From assembly GCF_017562075.2 (NCBI RefSeq), contig NC_054085.1, positions 21,612,808 to 21,676,807 of the forward strand: a stretch of DNA of 64,000 nt, given 5' to 3'. This document shows positions 34,894 to 64,000 of the stretch, piece after piece; position 1 is the first letter of the stretch, and each line of letters starts with the position of its first letter. The position numbers and the translations under genes were made by a program. The notes under the pieces are model-generated. The model saw only the letters and a program-made list of their open reading frames with translations, was not told the DNA's origin and made no database searches. This stretch comes from Anopheles merus. Taxonomy: Eukaryota; Arthropoda; Insecta; Diptera; Culicidae.

Positions 34894-37490
34894 AGCACAT
34901 AAGGACATATAGATCCTTCAGAGATCATTCTTAACAGAAGATATTAAAGCGGATACATGGAAGGATACTTAATGCTTAGCTCTTAATGCTCCCCGAGAAA
35001 GCTCACGAAGGGTTTTCTGCATTCTTCAGAACTAGAACTTCAGAACTCAAAATTCAAACAAGAAGATATGTCTCCTTGATCGTAGTAATGTCTCTTTATT
35101 CAAACGTTTTGAATGCCTAATCATCAAGGCAAGATGTCTTGCAAATATTCACATGTTGACATCAAATATCAAGACACAACACTGCAATTTTTAAATCTAT
35201 CTCAAGCAAATCTCCAATTGCTGCCTTCAATAAATGGTTTTTTGGCGTCTTCAAGAATGAGTAGTTTTGGTAAACTATGTGGTACCAAGATGCTCAAAAT
35301 GCAACTCAAGTGATGACCAGAGTAAAATTGTAAAAGATGATATCTTCCTGATAGCAAGCTTAAGATCATGCGCTGCTTTAAATCCTAAATCCTTTGCTAT
35401 GTTCGGTTTGTTTCTGTTACAAAGTTAAAATTCGTTAGAATGTAAAGGGAGCAAAATTCCCATGACATAATAATGACCGCACCACCACATTTTAAGCAAA
35501 CACCGCACCGGCTAATGAACCCATATCCTGCCCGGCCCACGGTTTGCTTGTCTGGCAGTTCTCTTGCTATTGCTCCCGATTCTAATGAACCTATCAAATC
35601 GCACATTTATCAAAACCATCTCCCGAATCGCGTTCGCATCGCAGGTGCTTTTGCTTTTCTACCTGTGTGCCTTTTTGGGAACAGGTTCGAACTTCCCTTA
35701 AAACAGAAACGTGCGAAAAACGCCAATAAATGCAGAGTGGAATGGTGCAGAGTAGCGTTTCACACAGCGAGGCTCGTTTAAGCGGCCTTAAACGAGGTTT
35801 TGCGCGAATACATATGCATACATACAAAGGAGGTGGCGCAGCAATAGTTAGTTGCCGTTTCTGAGCCAGGCTATAATCTGTACAAATTATTTCGTGATCG
35901 AAATGGGAAGGAAGGCGACCCAAGCGATCACCCGAACTCCCTTCCCTCCTTGTACTAGCTTCGACCATTTATGTAGCGTTCGCGTATGGTAATAAACAAA
36001 AATAGCTAAGCATCAGTTTGTGCCGTTTCGGGTTGAAGGGGTGGGGGGCGTTTGGGCCGTCTTGGCTGCCATTTAGCCTCATAAATAAGCCCATTGTCCC
36101 TAGGTCTGTGTTGCCGAGCTATTAGTACGCTGTGTGAACACGGCTGAACATCGATAAATTAATTAAGATCTCTTTTTTCCACAGTTTCGTGAAAATGAAG
36201 CCTATCAGAGAGTCTTTTGCGTTAGTTCTTCGCTGCCTTTCTATTGGATCTTTATTTTGTCATATATCACCGCGAGCAAAACTATGCGTGCGAGGAGGGG
36301 GGCTTTTTTGTTTTACTTCCCCGGCAAATACTGTGTGCGTGTGCCGGCACAGTTTGGTTTCGAGCGGCGGTTCTAGGAATGCTAGGAAAAGTAGCCGCCA
36401 GCACACCACCATCAGCCGCTCGCCGTGAGGGAAGACAGCAGGAAAATAAATAAAATAACCAATGGCCATAAAAAGTTGGAACTAATTTGTACTCTCGGCG
36501 GTTTTTTCTTGTATGTGTGTTGGGGGCTTGGGTATGTGAAACCGAGGCAAAACCCATTAGACGGACTTGGGACTCGAGGTTTAGGGCTTTTTGGGAAAAA
36601 TGGGGAAACCGACCACTGAAACCTAAACGCGACCTTCATCCCGAAAACAAGTGAGTGAGAAAGAAAGAACGATGGAAAGGCCCCGCTGCAAAACTAAAAT
36701 CACACACACACATACACAAACATGGCACGCAAAAACAGCCTCCGGGAAGGCGAGGGCTCACCGGATTAATGAGGTGATTTCCCGTGTCGTTTTTGTCCGT
36801 TGCAAAATCTTGAATCTTGGCGCTTAATTATCGGTAGCCCGAACCCATTTGTCTTTCGGGCACATTTTTCTCCCGTACGTGAAAAGCGTTTTCTCCGCGC
36901 CGAGCGCTTTCGTCTTCGCCCATTCTTTGGACGGTTGGTTGCTGGCGGAATGTGACCGAGCAGTGGTGTGCAAATGGAGACAGGCACACACACACATAAA
37001 CCCCGTGTGTGACGCTAGACCTGGAGGAAAACGTTTTTCGGGATGAATGTTCCCGCAGGGTTCATTCATCTCTGCGGCGTTCGGAAGCATAAACGAGAAG
37101 GACTAGCTAGCATGTACGAACACCCAGTAGCCGTTGTGGTTTGGTTTTATGTTACAGCTTTTAATGTGTTTGCCGTGGTGGAATTAGAGCCTGCCACCAT
37201 CCCTAATGATTTGGGCAAACTTTTTGGTGAAAATATTTGAAGGAATACGTGATACTATTGTAGTTTGTCTAGTCCTAGACACTACAGTTTATCAGCTGAA
37301 ACTAGGAAACATGACAACAAACACAATAAAAGTACATGTTTTGAGGACTGTGTTAGCAAGGAATGAATCATAAATTAATCACATTCGAAAACCCACCCTT
37401 GAGTTTGAAAGTCTGGATTGTTAACGATTTTGGTGGAATCACGCAAGTCTTGAAAGATCAGTTCTTATTAGTCTGTAGTAGTGATGCTAC
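34894..37490. other. Non-coding DNA, nothing recognised
   Basis: AT-rich to about 35.4 kb, then mixed composition. Overlapping frames at 36.2-36.6 kb have random composition. No RNA gene or element ends were seen. Confidence 0.45.
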
Positions 37491-37962
37491 GAATACGGAA
37501 CCAGAATCGGCTCCAGAATCAGAATCAACTTCGAGATCAGAGTCTGTTGCGGCATCCTTATAAGAATAGGCGTTTGAGTCCAAAAATAATACGTATTCAT
37601 AGCCGCAAAGAATCCAAATTTACTTGTAAACGACCCATTCTCATGGAGATTCCGGGGCTGATTACGCTTCTGAAACTAATTATTTCAATTCAAGAACTGA
37701 TGCTCATTCTGTAGCTAATTTCAATTCTGGAGTCAACTCTGATTCCGCTACTGGAGCTAATTGGGATTTGCATTTCGATTCCGATTCCAGAGCCGATTCT
37801 GATTCTGGACCCAATTCCGATTCTGGAATCGATTCCGGAGCCAACTCCGTAATCGATTCCGAATCAAAAATCGGAATCAGCTCCGGAATCGAAATCGATT
37901 CCAGCATCGGAATCGGCTCTGGAATTGATTCCGAACACGGAATTGGAATCGGGTAGGTCCGA
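37491..37962. repeat. Degenerate GATTCC/GGAATC hexamer repeats in inverted arms
   Basis: From 37497 to about 37550 the + strand has repeated AGAATC/CAGAATCGG units. From about 37730 to 37960 it has dense GATTCC, GATTCTGG, GGAATC and GGAGCC hexamers. CCAGAATCGGCTCCAGAATC on the left is close to the reverse complement of a GAGCCGATTCTGATTCTGG stretch near 37792-37810, so the region can fold back on a loop of about 180 bp. Any Asp-Ser or Glu-Ser reading frames are by-products. Arms made of short tandem repeats are a feature of foldback (FB) transposons; that identity is only suggested. Confidence 0.7.
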
Positions 37963-39583
<1,621 letters not shown>

Positions 39584-42500
39584 ATAGCACTCTAATCGGC
39601 CGTTTCTAAAGCGATTTAGGGACTGTTGACGAGATTTGAGCTCGACTGCCGAGCTCCAATCGTGCTCACTGCGCTTGGTCGCTTGTTTAACGCTGATAAC
39701 GGGAAGCGATGATACCATGCTGCTTACCACCGTTCACCGTTGGCAAGAGCTTAACACCACCCCTCTCGGCGGTAGAGGTGTGGCCGGTTTTGAATGGTTC
39801 GATAATCACCGCGCATCGCCAATCAGTTCGGTGGTCAGTTTTATTGCAAGCCCTGGAGCCCTTTTTCCCACCAGGTGCGAACTTGTAACTGTAACCAAGC
39901 TTTTACCACGCGGCGGATTTTTTTGGGGCTTAAATGGCACTATCACGGTGATGTGTTTTTGCCTTTTAGTTTAGTTTTCCGACTTCGCTTTGGCGGTCAT
40001 TTATCTCACGTGCGCTACCCACAAACCACCGACGGGAGGAATGTTATTTACGATCATCGACGATCGTAACAATGTTGACTTAACCGAGACCAGCAACAAC
40101 CGCAAATCAACGGAATCACAGAATGGCCACAAGGGAACACAAAAAAAAAACAAAACAACAACACGCAAATCGCCACCAGAGCAAACCCGGGGCCGAACCC
40201 GATAACGGAAGTTTGTAATTAATTATCAATTAAGGGATATCATCACCGACCAGCCGGTTACTCAGAGCACACACACATCACATCCCAATAAAATGCCTTC
40301 GATGTCCTCGGCAAAGATTAGAGAGAGAGAGAGAGAGAACGAGAGAGCACAACAAAGACAACCCACCGCTCGCGAAAGCGCACAAAATGTTTAAATCATT
40401 AATGCTTTTATTTTCATGTTTAATTTGATTATTAGTCTTTATTTGCATCTCACACACACACGCACTCCAGAAACCGGTTCCTTCATTGGAGTTGGGCCAA
40501 AGGGTCATTGAACCGTTTGCTCCACTGTTTAAAACCGTTCCGGATTAACGACACAAAGGCGGGAAGGGAGAAAAATTGGAGTGCATTTTTACGCAAACAA
40601 ACAAAAACCAAACGATCTCAAGGGTGCAATAAAATGCAGGATTGAGTTTGGACGGAGTTTGGGCCGATGACCACCATAGCATGATTTTTATGATGATCCC
40701 TTTTCCGTTCCAGACCACCCCTTTTTTCGTGCCAACCGTATTCATGCCAAAGGTCAACCGATTTCCAAATCATGGCGATGGCTTAATCAGACTGGTTCAC
40801 AAACACTTGATTGCGCCCGTACGAATTGCACCGGTAATTTGTGACCTAAATCCACTTTGCGCACAACTTTTGGTCCCCAACATCAGGGAACACAGCAAGA
40901 ACGGTGAAAAAATATATTGTAAAACGATCGCAAAATGCAAATTGTCATTAAAATCAGCACGGTTCACATTCGAAGGGAAGAGCAGACAACTTGGTGCGGT
41001 AGGTCCTTTGCTGGTCAGGTGACATACACTGAAGACCTGGGAAAACGTGTTTTTGCGGGGAGCTTTGGATATTGGCGTTAAAAATATTCACCAACCGATA
41101 AATATTCACCTTAATTTTTCGCCTTCTGCAACAACCTTTCACTTCACAAGACTTTTGGGGGTTTTTTTGGGACACACTTTGGGAAGGCAGAAGGATTTTG
41201 TGACTGCTTATCTCACGAACCTGGTGCAGCTGCTATACGAGTTTTATTTTCTGTTTTCTGTTCGCGTATCTGCATAGCTGCACTCTTCATCAGAAATCAA
41301 CCAAAGGCGAAGGATAAGCTGCTAGTAGCGTGAGGGAGCAACATTTACAACAAAGTTTTGCCATGCAAGTCAGTCCAAAGTGCAACAAATGGAATGATGC
41401 TGCTAGTGACCTGATTTTTCTGTTGCATTTGGAATGTCAACCCAACAAAAAAGAAAGCCCTCCTGAGACCCCATGGGCGAGACATCTTCTTGACAAGGGC
41501 GAGAGCTGTTTCTTGCTAAGAACAACGGGAAGTGTCGGGTCAGCGTGTCTGTACGAGAGATAACATTTTGACAGCATTAATTACAACCTCCCCGCCGTTT
41601 CCTGTTCGTTCTAAATAGATACGAGAGTCAAAAGCGATGGAGGCTACAGTGACATTTTTCTTCGTTTCTCTGTATCCTTACAGGATTTGTTCCAAAAAAA
41701 CAGGACTTAAATACAGACCCTTTTTTGAGGGAAGATACAAGAAGCACAGGCTACATGTCTGCACGTACGTATTCGTTCCCGTTTCGCAGAATGAACGTGC
41801 TTTACTTGCTAAGACTGGCATCCACACAGTGCAGCAACATCTGCGGTGCTTTGGACGGTAAAAGATGAAGACATAAATATACGAGACAACTTGACCATTC
41901 TTCCAAACCAATTGGCTTCTTTTGGTCGTTTTTTTTTAACCCATTCCCTCCTCACCACAGCAAGAAAAGGTGGTGGTCGGAGTCTATCTTCCCTTTTCCG
42001 AAAGCGTATACCACCGCCATCGAGCAACAGCAGTCGATCGATTAAGTCATTGGCCAAAAATGGTCAACCTTCGGACGGTCGAAAAAGGGTGTCCAGCTGA
42101 CAGGAAAGCGAACCAAAAGCTGTGCTGCATTATGTGCGACTCTGTGTGTGTTTGTGTGTGGTGTATGTGAATTCAAACAGAGAGAACCTCTCTATAGGGA
42201 ATTAGTTTGCCTAGATAGACAGTTCAAAGACGAGCGAGCCTTTTTGGACGTGGCCCAAGCTTGTGCGAGAGAAGGTGCTGCTTAGGTGCTGATGAGGGGG
42301 TGACAAAAACCACACACCAAAATGAAGGTCGCCAAATTCGATGTCTCTAGCCACGGGTTCTCTAAAGGAGGCAATCCATTTTTGGTGCCAAAGCACCGAA
42401 AAAACAACGGGGACTGATTGGACATATTTGGAAACACACTACCACTAGTCTCCGTCTATTAACTAGATTGGGATTGCTCCGTTCAGTCTACTGCACTGAA

Positions 42501-45500
42501 CACTCAGATCCGTCCCGTGTCTTTGTCAAACATTTTTGTTGATTTTCTGTCCCATACCTAAAGGCCTACCTTAAAAGCGATTGTATAATCGTTTCATTAA
42601 AAAAGGATTAAAGAACGGTTCGAAAGTACCGAATGCTCACTGCGGCACTGTGGGAATCAGGATCACACAGGCGGGCCTACCATCCATACCATCGTGCAGT
42701 AAAAACGAACATCTTCCGAGGATTAACACTCACCTGTAATGAAAATAAAGAGAGGGGAAAAAAGGAATTAGCAAAAACAAACCAAACCAAAACAGGCATT
42801 AATCCCGTTGTGCCGGAAAATGCCCCCACATTGTGTCGTTTTTTTGTCGGGCAGGGAAAAGTTTGATTCATGCCTTTTTTTGGGAAGATATAAATTATTT
42901 GTACTGTTACTGTTTATACAAGCTTGTGTGTGGCTGTCTGTCGTGTTTTTCCGTTTATCCAGCCCATGTTTTGCGTTTTTTTTCCATTTCCCTCCTTAAA
43001 CGGCTTATGATTTATTTTGCACCAAATGACTAAAAGTTTGATTAATGCGTAACAAAATGTGCAAAACAACAAAAACACCTGCCGAAGGACGGAGGGCCCC
43101 AACAGATAATTTTCATACACAAACACACAGTAAATGTGTTGGTTGTTGTTTGGTTTTCGGTTGCTTTTGGGGGGAGGAGGAAGCATTTTTTGTAACGGTC
43201 TTAATGGAAATTGCAAATAGAAAGCTTAAGCCGAGACTGACAAAGGTTGTCAGTGGGATTAATTAGGTGTGTGTGTAGGTTCGTTTAATGCTTTTCGTCG
43301 GTTGTGAGATGTTTTACACCAGAAGGAAAGATGAGCGTATTTTAGAGCCACGAGTGCTAGCCAAAAACGATGAATGACCGGTCATATTATAGAGTTGATG
43401 TAACGCTATTAAAGAATGATTCTTAAGTCTTAAATAAAAAGCTGAATTAGTGTCACACGAGTGTGACTTTTGTGAAGTAATGAATTCATGTTGTTCCAAT
43501 TACCATAGTTCCTTCACCAAACCACGTAACAAACAAAGATATTTTTTTATTATAATTTACTTCCATAACAATCTCTATACTGTTGCTGTAACACATAATC
43601 GACGTGCGTAAATAGATTAAGTTGGTTAGTGCATGCAATGCTGGTGAGGTTATACATTGAGTGATGCAGTTCCATATCAGTGCTTATCAATCGTGCCATT
43701 CCATGCGTATGCGGTGTTGTGAAATGTAGAAAAAATTTCATTTCTCTCCCATGTACTCGGACAAGCAAATGGTTGTGTGGAGTGATGGTGTCTTAGAATT
43801 ATGTTGGAGCAGACTCAGCCTCCAAGCAGAAGAGTGCAGTAAGATATCCGATTGTGAGGAGCGCGTGCGCTTGTTGTGTGCATGATGTGATCATCTCCAA
43901 GATCACCAACTTGTGTCCAAGTAGGAGTTTGTGTGTGGTTTACCTGCTGCTATTCCGAGACCAGCGTGCTTCGGCTTGAGGGCTATCACTCTCGGTTCCA
44001 TGACGCGTGTGGACCACACACACACACAGAGAACACCTCTCCTTTCGCAAAACAGGATACAGTGTTCTTTACAAGTACCTCCTACTAAATGGTGCGCTTT
44101 TGTGTGATCACTTCCGTTTTTCTTTTCATCCGTGCCGTTGCGACATTCGGTGGACAACTTTACTGAACGTTCAACGGGCGCCACATTGTCCTTGAACGTT
44201 AGACGTTTGCTATTGCACTGTAAGATCGTTTATAGAGGACCGCAACCCCTGCCGGGGAGTAGCTGACGGTGATGACGCGTGGTGGTTTGGTCCAATACCC
44301 ACGGATAAGAAACCTAAAGCAAAATGACTGATGTAAAAGACAAAGCCGTTAGGCACGATTTGGTTGAAGGTCATCGCAATAGGAATAGAGGGGCGACGAC
44401 CACGCGGAAAATGTCATGTGTCCCAGCATCTCCAATGACTTGCGCTGTGTGCTCCCAGGCACCCTTCTCTGAACGCTATCTGACCCACCACATCCTCTCG
44501 AATGGTGACACTCTTCGCTGAGGTTTCAGTTACCCCGGGAGGGAGGGAGTAACGCTAGTTACCGCCTTAAATGACACTTTTGTTTTCATCCCAAATCATG
44601 AGAACACATACACACAGTCCAGCACCTTGAGATGTCATTCTGGGGAATGATTCGTTTCTAGCTATACACAGCAACAGACTGTCTTGGAAGCGCTGCTTGA
44701 AACGCCATCCACTTCTGCTTCTACGTCCGGGCCCCAAACGGCCCGATCCGCGCGTCAAGGTGTCATTCCGGGAAACTTTTGCGAAGGTTTTCGTTGCTTC
44801 CGCCGTGTGTCTCTTCCGCAGACTTACACCACTTCAACAAAAGAACCAAGCGCACATTGACATCTATCGGCGGTGTGTCTGTGTGTGTGTCCATGATGCG
44901 CCTGCTTTTTGTAGTGACTAAGAGACGAAAAGAATATGCCTGCTTTGATGATTCGTAGCAGCAAATGCGATTGCCAACGATACGGTGGGCCGCCGCGGGC
45001 GGCGCACACGAAGCCGAAAGGTTGGAATTTTTTCGAACCGTGCCTAAAATGTGTAGCAAGTAGTTTTGATTAATTTAGCACCCGGATGGGGCGACACACA
45101 AGGAAGGCAGGCGCAGAGACTCCTCACCCAGATGGGTCAGAGTTTGTGGTCCGCCGATGTGGTGCGATTCTTACATTTCGACCACATCTTCGCATCTTGG
45201 GTGGAGATATTTTCTTTTCGCTTTCAGAATCTGGCCTTTGTTGGGTGCTGTATTTTCTTTTGGTCTCTGTTCTAGCTGATAGAATTCTCGTATCGGTGGA
45301 ATTCATGGAATTATTTTATTGCCTTCACTATTCTATACACGGCATTGATACTTTGCAGCAAGGTGTACCGAACAACACTGCGGTGACAGTTCGGGTTTGT
45401 CCGTTGCTAAGCAAGCCGCATTTCTCCATCGTTCCCGACTGCTTTGATGTATCTCTTTCAGTATTGAGAGAGATTACTTGCCAGAGGGAAGGTACACACC

Positions 45501-48500
45501 GGCCATAAAACGGCAAACACTGACATTCAAGATGCAATTTATTCTACATGAACTGTTGAACATCACAATAAAGTTGCCCAGAAGCAGATAGCAGATTTTA
45601 TTGAACATTACAGTGCCGCTCAGCCAGTTCCAAGCGTTTTTTTTATGTGTGCTTCCACCAAAGTGTTTCATAACAGCTCCAGCTTGTTTCTTCCAAACCT
45701 TCAAATTCTGGAGTTTGTGACCCGTGTACCTTGATTAGCCCGAACTTAATTTGGCATGAAAATGATGATGATTACATCGTCTCGGCGGTGAGCTTCTTGA
45801 GCGACGGGTGTGTCTTTTTTGTGTGTGTGTGTCCCTCCGTATCTCAATCCACGACGACCACAACCACGGCGGTTGACGGTTAATGCGTAATTGACCGTGG
45901 CCCTTTCGATAACAGTAAACTTTACGGTGAACAGGAGCTCGTGCCACGCGTACTTACGGAAGATACGTCTACAACAATCGGTAAAAAGTACTGGGGGGAA
46001 AAAACCTATCCGGAAAATTGAGTCAAATGAGCTGCCATTAATTAAAAAATATGTTGCCACAACGTCAGCAAGTTCCACGGGGCCGGAAGATATTGTACCA
46101 TCATTCCACAGTAGGCCGTGATTTTAGTTCACCGCCCTGCCGGAATATGCTTCACGTGGAAGACACTGTAATCCGATTAGAGACCAGCCGACCAGCGCGT
46201 GTGTGTGTGTGTGTGTGTCATGATGTCAAGGGCTGAAAAGCGTGCCACAGTGTGCCTCATCAACGGGAGCTTCCAACAGGGCAGGTAAGTAAATAATTAG
46301 CATTTACTTGCAAAACTTTGGCCGCGTTCCATATGTTGACCGGTGCGAACCAATAGCACCCATCACCTCATAACCGAATGAGAGCCCCAGTTTTAGTTGG
46401 CATAAATATCTCCTTCAATATTGCTTCATTTGCATTGTCCTTTGTGAGTGTGTGTTGTGCACAACACAGGTCTGAAGAATGTCAGACAGTTACGACACCT
46501 CACGGAGTAGCAGTGTGGGCTCATTTCCATATAAGGAGTACCCTTACCATTCGGACCTCTGACCTTCTGCAGTGCGTAACCGGCATGATGTCCAGCGCCA
46601 GCAGCAATTGCTGGAACACAGAAACAACAACAACAGCATCGATCACAGTGGTGTCGAACGCTGATTAAAACGCGTCCAATTATTGAAGTCTGCCCCCTTG
46701 TCTTGTACCCTCGTGCTGCTCAATTATGACACGATCAATCATTGCACCAAAAGTTGCTGAACTTTTAGCATTACTTCCCTCGAGGGGACAACTGCTATCT
46801 AGGTCATGGGGTTGCAAGAAGAAGAAACAAACAGAGCATGGTATTTCCTTTTTCGTTGATGTATGGCAGTATTTTACGTATTTTTAGTTGTAAAAAAGCA
46901 ACAAAACCCACGTAGTACACGTGCCCCGGTAAAATTCCAATTTTCCTAATGCGATTTTTGCATTCCCATGCCCATCAAGCTAGGCGGTTCGCATAGGCGA
47001 CCTTTGGTGCATGGGGCTTCACTTAACCCTTCACATTGTTTGACCTCGTGTGCCAGACATTAGAGATCAACGACAAACGGGCATTTCAAACCAACAAACC
47101 ATCGTGGTGCTTCCTTTTGGAGGTCTTTTGGAGGAGCTTATTCTAAGTTCCTGACATGTTCCACGACAGCTCCCAGCAACTTCCTGGGCAAGCAGCCTAT
47201 CAAATGCTGCAATCACGGACATGTATTTATTTTATTAGGCTACTGATCAAAGGTCCCACCACTTCGCTCTAGTTGGAAGTTGCCAGTATCTCGCAAGCCT
47301 TAGAATATATATATCCCAGGAAGTAGTTCACAGAAAAGGGCACCTAACGGGTTTGATGGGATCGAAGTACTGAGACGTTTCTTCCAAGCTTACCACGAAA
47401 GAAGGAAAGTAAGATGTTCTTACGATGCATCGAATCAGATCTCTCATGCTTCTAGAGGTGGATTTAAGTTACAAGAAACTCTACACACTACACTTTGTCC
47501 GTTCCGATGTGGTTTGGAGCATCGTTTGTACCTTGCTTTTTTTTTTAAGAAGTGATCGAGTCCCGGGGCATGGGGAATGAGCGAGCCACATCGATCCTGG
47601 TCGGATTGGCCTGATTTGATCCCGAACGTACAGCGCGGTTCCCGTTCACGTCCCGTTAGCTCTCAACCACCCCGTTGGGGTGTATGTTTACATAAATTTA
47701 TGCTTTGCCGAGCTGCTGCTGGGTTGGCTGGCGCAACGCAAAGCGCAATGCGCGGTAGCCCACTAGGATGACTATTGATTTCATCTGTCATTTTCATCTG
47801 GCTCTAACCGTTCAACCGTAACTAGACGGGACGAGCAATGCAGCGCGAAGGAGCACGCTTGTAGTTGGAGTGTTCCACCTATCTCCGACTATCTCCGGTA
47901 ACTAGTTGGGAACTCCATCCAGTGTGAGTGCATAAGAAATGACATGCATCCACCTAGGCGATGTATTCAGACGACCGGAACCGTTTCTCAACCGCAGCCT
48001 CACATTTGACCACCACCGTTAGGCGTCGGAACGTCCACACGAAACGTTGAGCACACTACCCTTCCCTTCACTCCACCGGACGCGGGATGAATCTTGAGGG
48101 GGGCTGACGGGATTTTCACGAAGTTGACCTTTAATGTCGCCCCACCTCCGCGGGTGAGTTCTCTATCGCGAAAAATACCGTTTTGCGTTCGGGCGTCTTA
48201 AAGCCCAACCCGTCGTCGTGGTCGCACGCCTTTGCCTTCACTTCGCTCGTCCCCTCCCCCCTCCTATTGGCGATAGTGAATACACGTATCACGGAAGTGG
48301 GACGGTGGACGGTAGTGCCAACCCTCTCTGTCGAGTCATTCTTTTTGGCCTCAAAGCTTGAACCGATTGATTGCAACCGTCAGAAGAAGGTCAGCGGGCT
48401 AGTAAGACCTAAAACGAGGCAAGGGGGGAAGTGTTTAAGGGAGAAATGTAGGGTGAGTTTTGGGAGCTACTGCAAATCCTCCGGACAGAGGATTTATTGG

Positions 48501-49914
48501 CAAACATGGCGAACTATTGGAAGGGAAATTAATCTGCTCAGTGGAATTTGCCAAGCAATTGAACGGTTCTTATTTTGGAGTATGTGAAACCATTATACAT
48601 ATTGCTGACATTAGTCCAGGCTGCTCATGTTTACTTAAAATTAATGCAAGAACAAACTCCTTAAAAATGGTGAGACTTTTAAAATGAATGTAAAGTTTTT
48701 GAAGCAATATTTCTAATACTTCTAAGCAATAAATTAATGTTCTAAAATCATTTTTGAACTCCCTACAGTTTCCACTGAGTGAACTATTTATAGTAGCTCC
48801 CTCTACCGGGATTTTATAAGAAACTTAAACGAGGCTTCCATTTTGCATATGATTTAAATGTCGTCATTCTTGTCCACTTTATAATAAAACGAACTTGCGC
48901 TCCAAACACCGGAAGTCATCACCCGAAGTGAAGACGTTATATGATAACGGATCTTGAGCTTAATTTCCCTCTCATTTTTAGCTGCATCTCCTTCTCGGCT
49001 TATCATTATGAAATGGAAGCAAAAAAGTGCAATAATTTTTTCACACTATTTCATTGCTTTGTGACGCGTTTGTGCAAAACCTTAAAAAAAAAGAAATCAG
49101 AAAAGAAAATCGCCCCCAAGTGCTGCTGCTGCCAAACCAACCAGGACAAGCTTTCGCGATTTGTGGGCGCGCGCTTCAATTGCGTCCATCATTGATTATT
49201 ATGAATAATTTAGTGTGTTTCATTTCGTACCCCTTGCGCAAAGCAGTTTCTTGAACCGACTTCTGAAGCACCTGTAGCATTTTTTTCTCTCTCTCCCTTT
49301 TATCTTTCTGCCCGTGCTTTGTCAATCAGCCTCAATCGACGGATCGGAATTGCAAATGAGAGCTCATCAAGCGGCCGGGGGAGGGGTGGGGTAGTATAGT
49401 TTGGAGATATTTACTTATAGATTGAGTGCGAGATGAGCAGGAGATGTGCAGTGCCGCCATTAACATCTTGATGAAGCTTTGATTTCAACCTGCGCTGTCT
49501 TCCGGCTACAGCAAAGCCTGACTTAGATAGATGACTTTGGGGAGCTTATTAAATCAAACCCGAAAACGTACATCGTTTCATCTCGTGAAATCAATCAAAT
49601 TTTCACCTTAAAATTTTGAAACAATGGTAATGGTCGGATGAGGTGTTAATACTTTTGTTTTAATCTTCCAGCGTTTGCTAAGGCCCTACCCCCTGTTGTA
49701 GCTACAGGCTGCGTTCGGATACACGCGACAGGTTTCTAACCCTCAATGCGTTTCGCACGCTAAAAGCCGCAAAACGCACGGGAAGAGGAAGATTATTCCG
49801 CTGCGGAGTGGGGTTTAATAATTTCATGCACGGGATCGCGCGGCCGGAAGAATCGTGGCGATGACGCTACAGAATTTTCTACCCCGCGTACAGTGAAAGG
49901 GAAGAAGATACTTG
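39584..49914. other. Non-coding DNA, no gene seen
   Basis: Ten kilobases without a frame of coding character on either strand. Small simple repeats include (GA)n at 40321-40340 and (GT)n at 46197-46218. The composition is mixed, with AT-rich patches at 46.7-47.5 and 48.6-49.2 kb. No tRNA-like fold or LTR was recognised. Confidence 0.45.
46197..46218. repeat. (GT)n microsatellite
   Basis: About eleven GT units of simple repeat. Confidence 0.9.
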
Positions 49915-49942
49915 TTTTTTTTTTCTTTTTTTTTTTTTTTTT
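49915..49942. repeat. Poly-T tract
   Basis: A T run of about 28 bases with one C. No LINE or SINE sequence adjoining it was recognised that would make it a retroelement tail. Confidence 0.9.

Positions 49943-64000
<14,058 letters not shown>

Overview
The window is eukaryotic nuclear DNA from a mosquito, almost certainly the Anopheles gambiae complex. The strongest pointer is a tRNA-derived SINE at 26829-27030 that matches my memory of SINE200, flanked by an 11-bp target-site duplication. Spliceosomal introns, long (GT)n/(CA)n/(GA)n tracts, and the style of the two protein genes and of a decayed mosquito-type non-LTR retrotransposon agree with this.

Only two genes are well supported, and they converge tail to tail. 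On the + strand, 9213-10533 is a three-exon gene for the nucleolar ribosome-assembly factor EBP2 (EBNA1BP2 homologue, 357 aa). On the - strand, 20352 down to 14552 holds at least seven exons of a PDZ scaffold protein, most likely the orthologue of Drosophila big bang (bbg), with two C-terminal PDZ domains; the second ends at the stop codon. Its 5' exon is open upstream. A candidate first coding exon at 22664-22652 has the right phase, and a long 3' UTR probably reaches about 13.1 kb. The two products have no evident functional link.

Left part (1-9.2 kb): AT-rich intergenic DNA with a GC-rich island (6.06-6.73 kb), a short SINE-like head (5.44 kb), and a dead non-LTR retrotransposon (about 7.09-8.59 kb) split by a 341-bp MITE-like element with 57-bp inverted termini. 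Between the two gene tails (10.6-13.1 kb) lie a foldback element, about 3.4 copies of a 103-bp tandem repeat, and a loose cluster of GATA-type motifs.

Right part (22.7-64 kb): no convincing protein-coding exon in about 41 kb. It is best read as 5' introns and/or upstream regulatory DNA of the bbg-like gene. It contains the SINE, a degenerate inverted-repeat element (29.5-30.1 kb), an 89-bp tandem repeat (34.6-34.9 kb), a hexamer-built region resembling a foldback element (37.5-38.0 kb), a (TA)n(GT)n tract of about 590 bp (39.0-39.6 kb) and a 130-bp (CA)n tract (63.3 kb). One 81-codon ORF with a signal-peptide-like start (28896-28651, - strand) deserves a check. I found no tRNA gene, rRNA, CRISPR array or other recognisable RNA gene.
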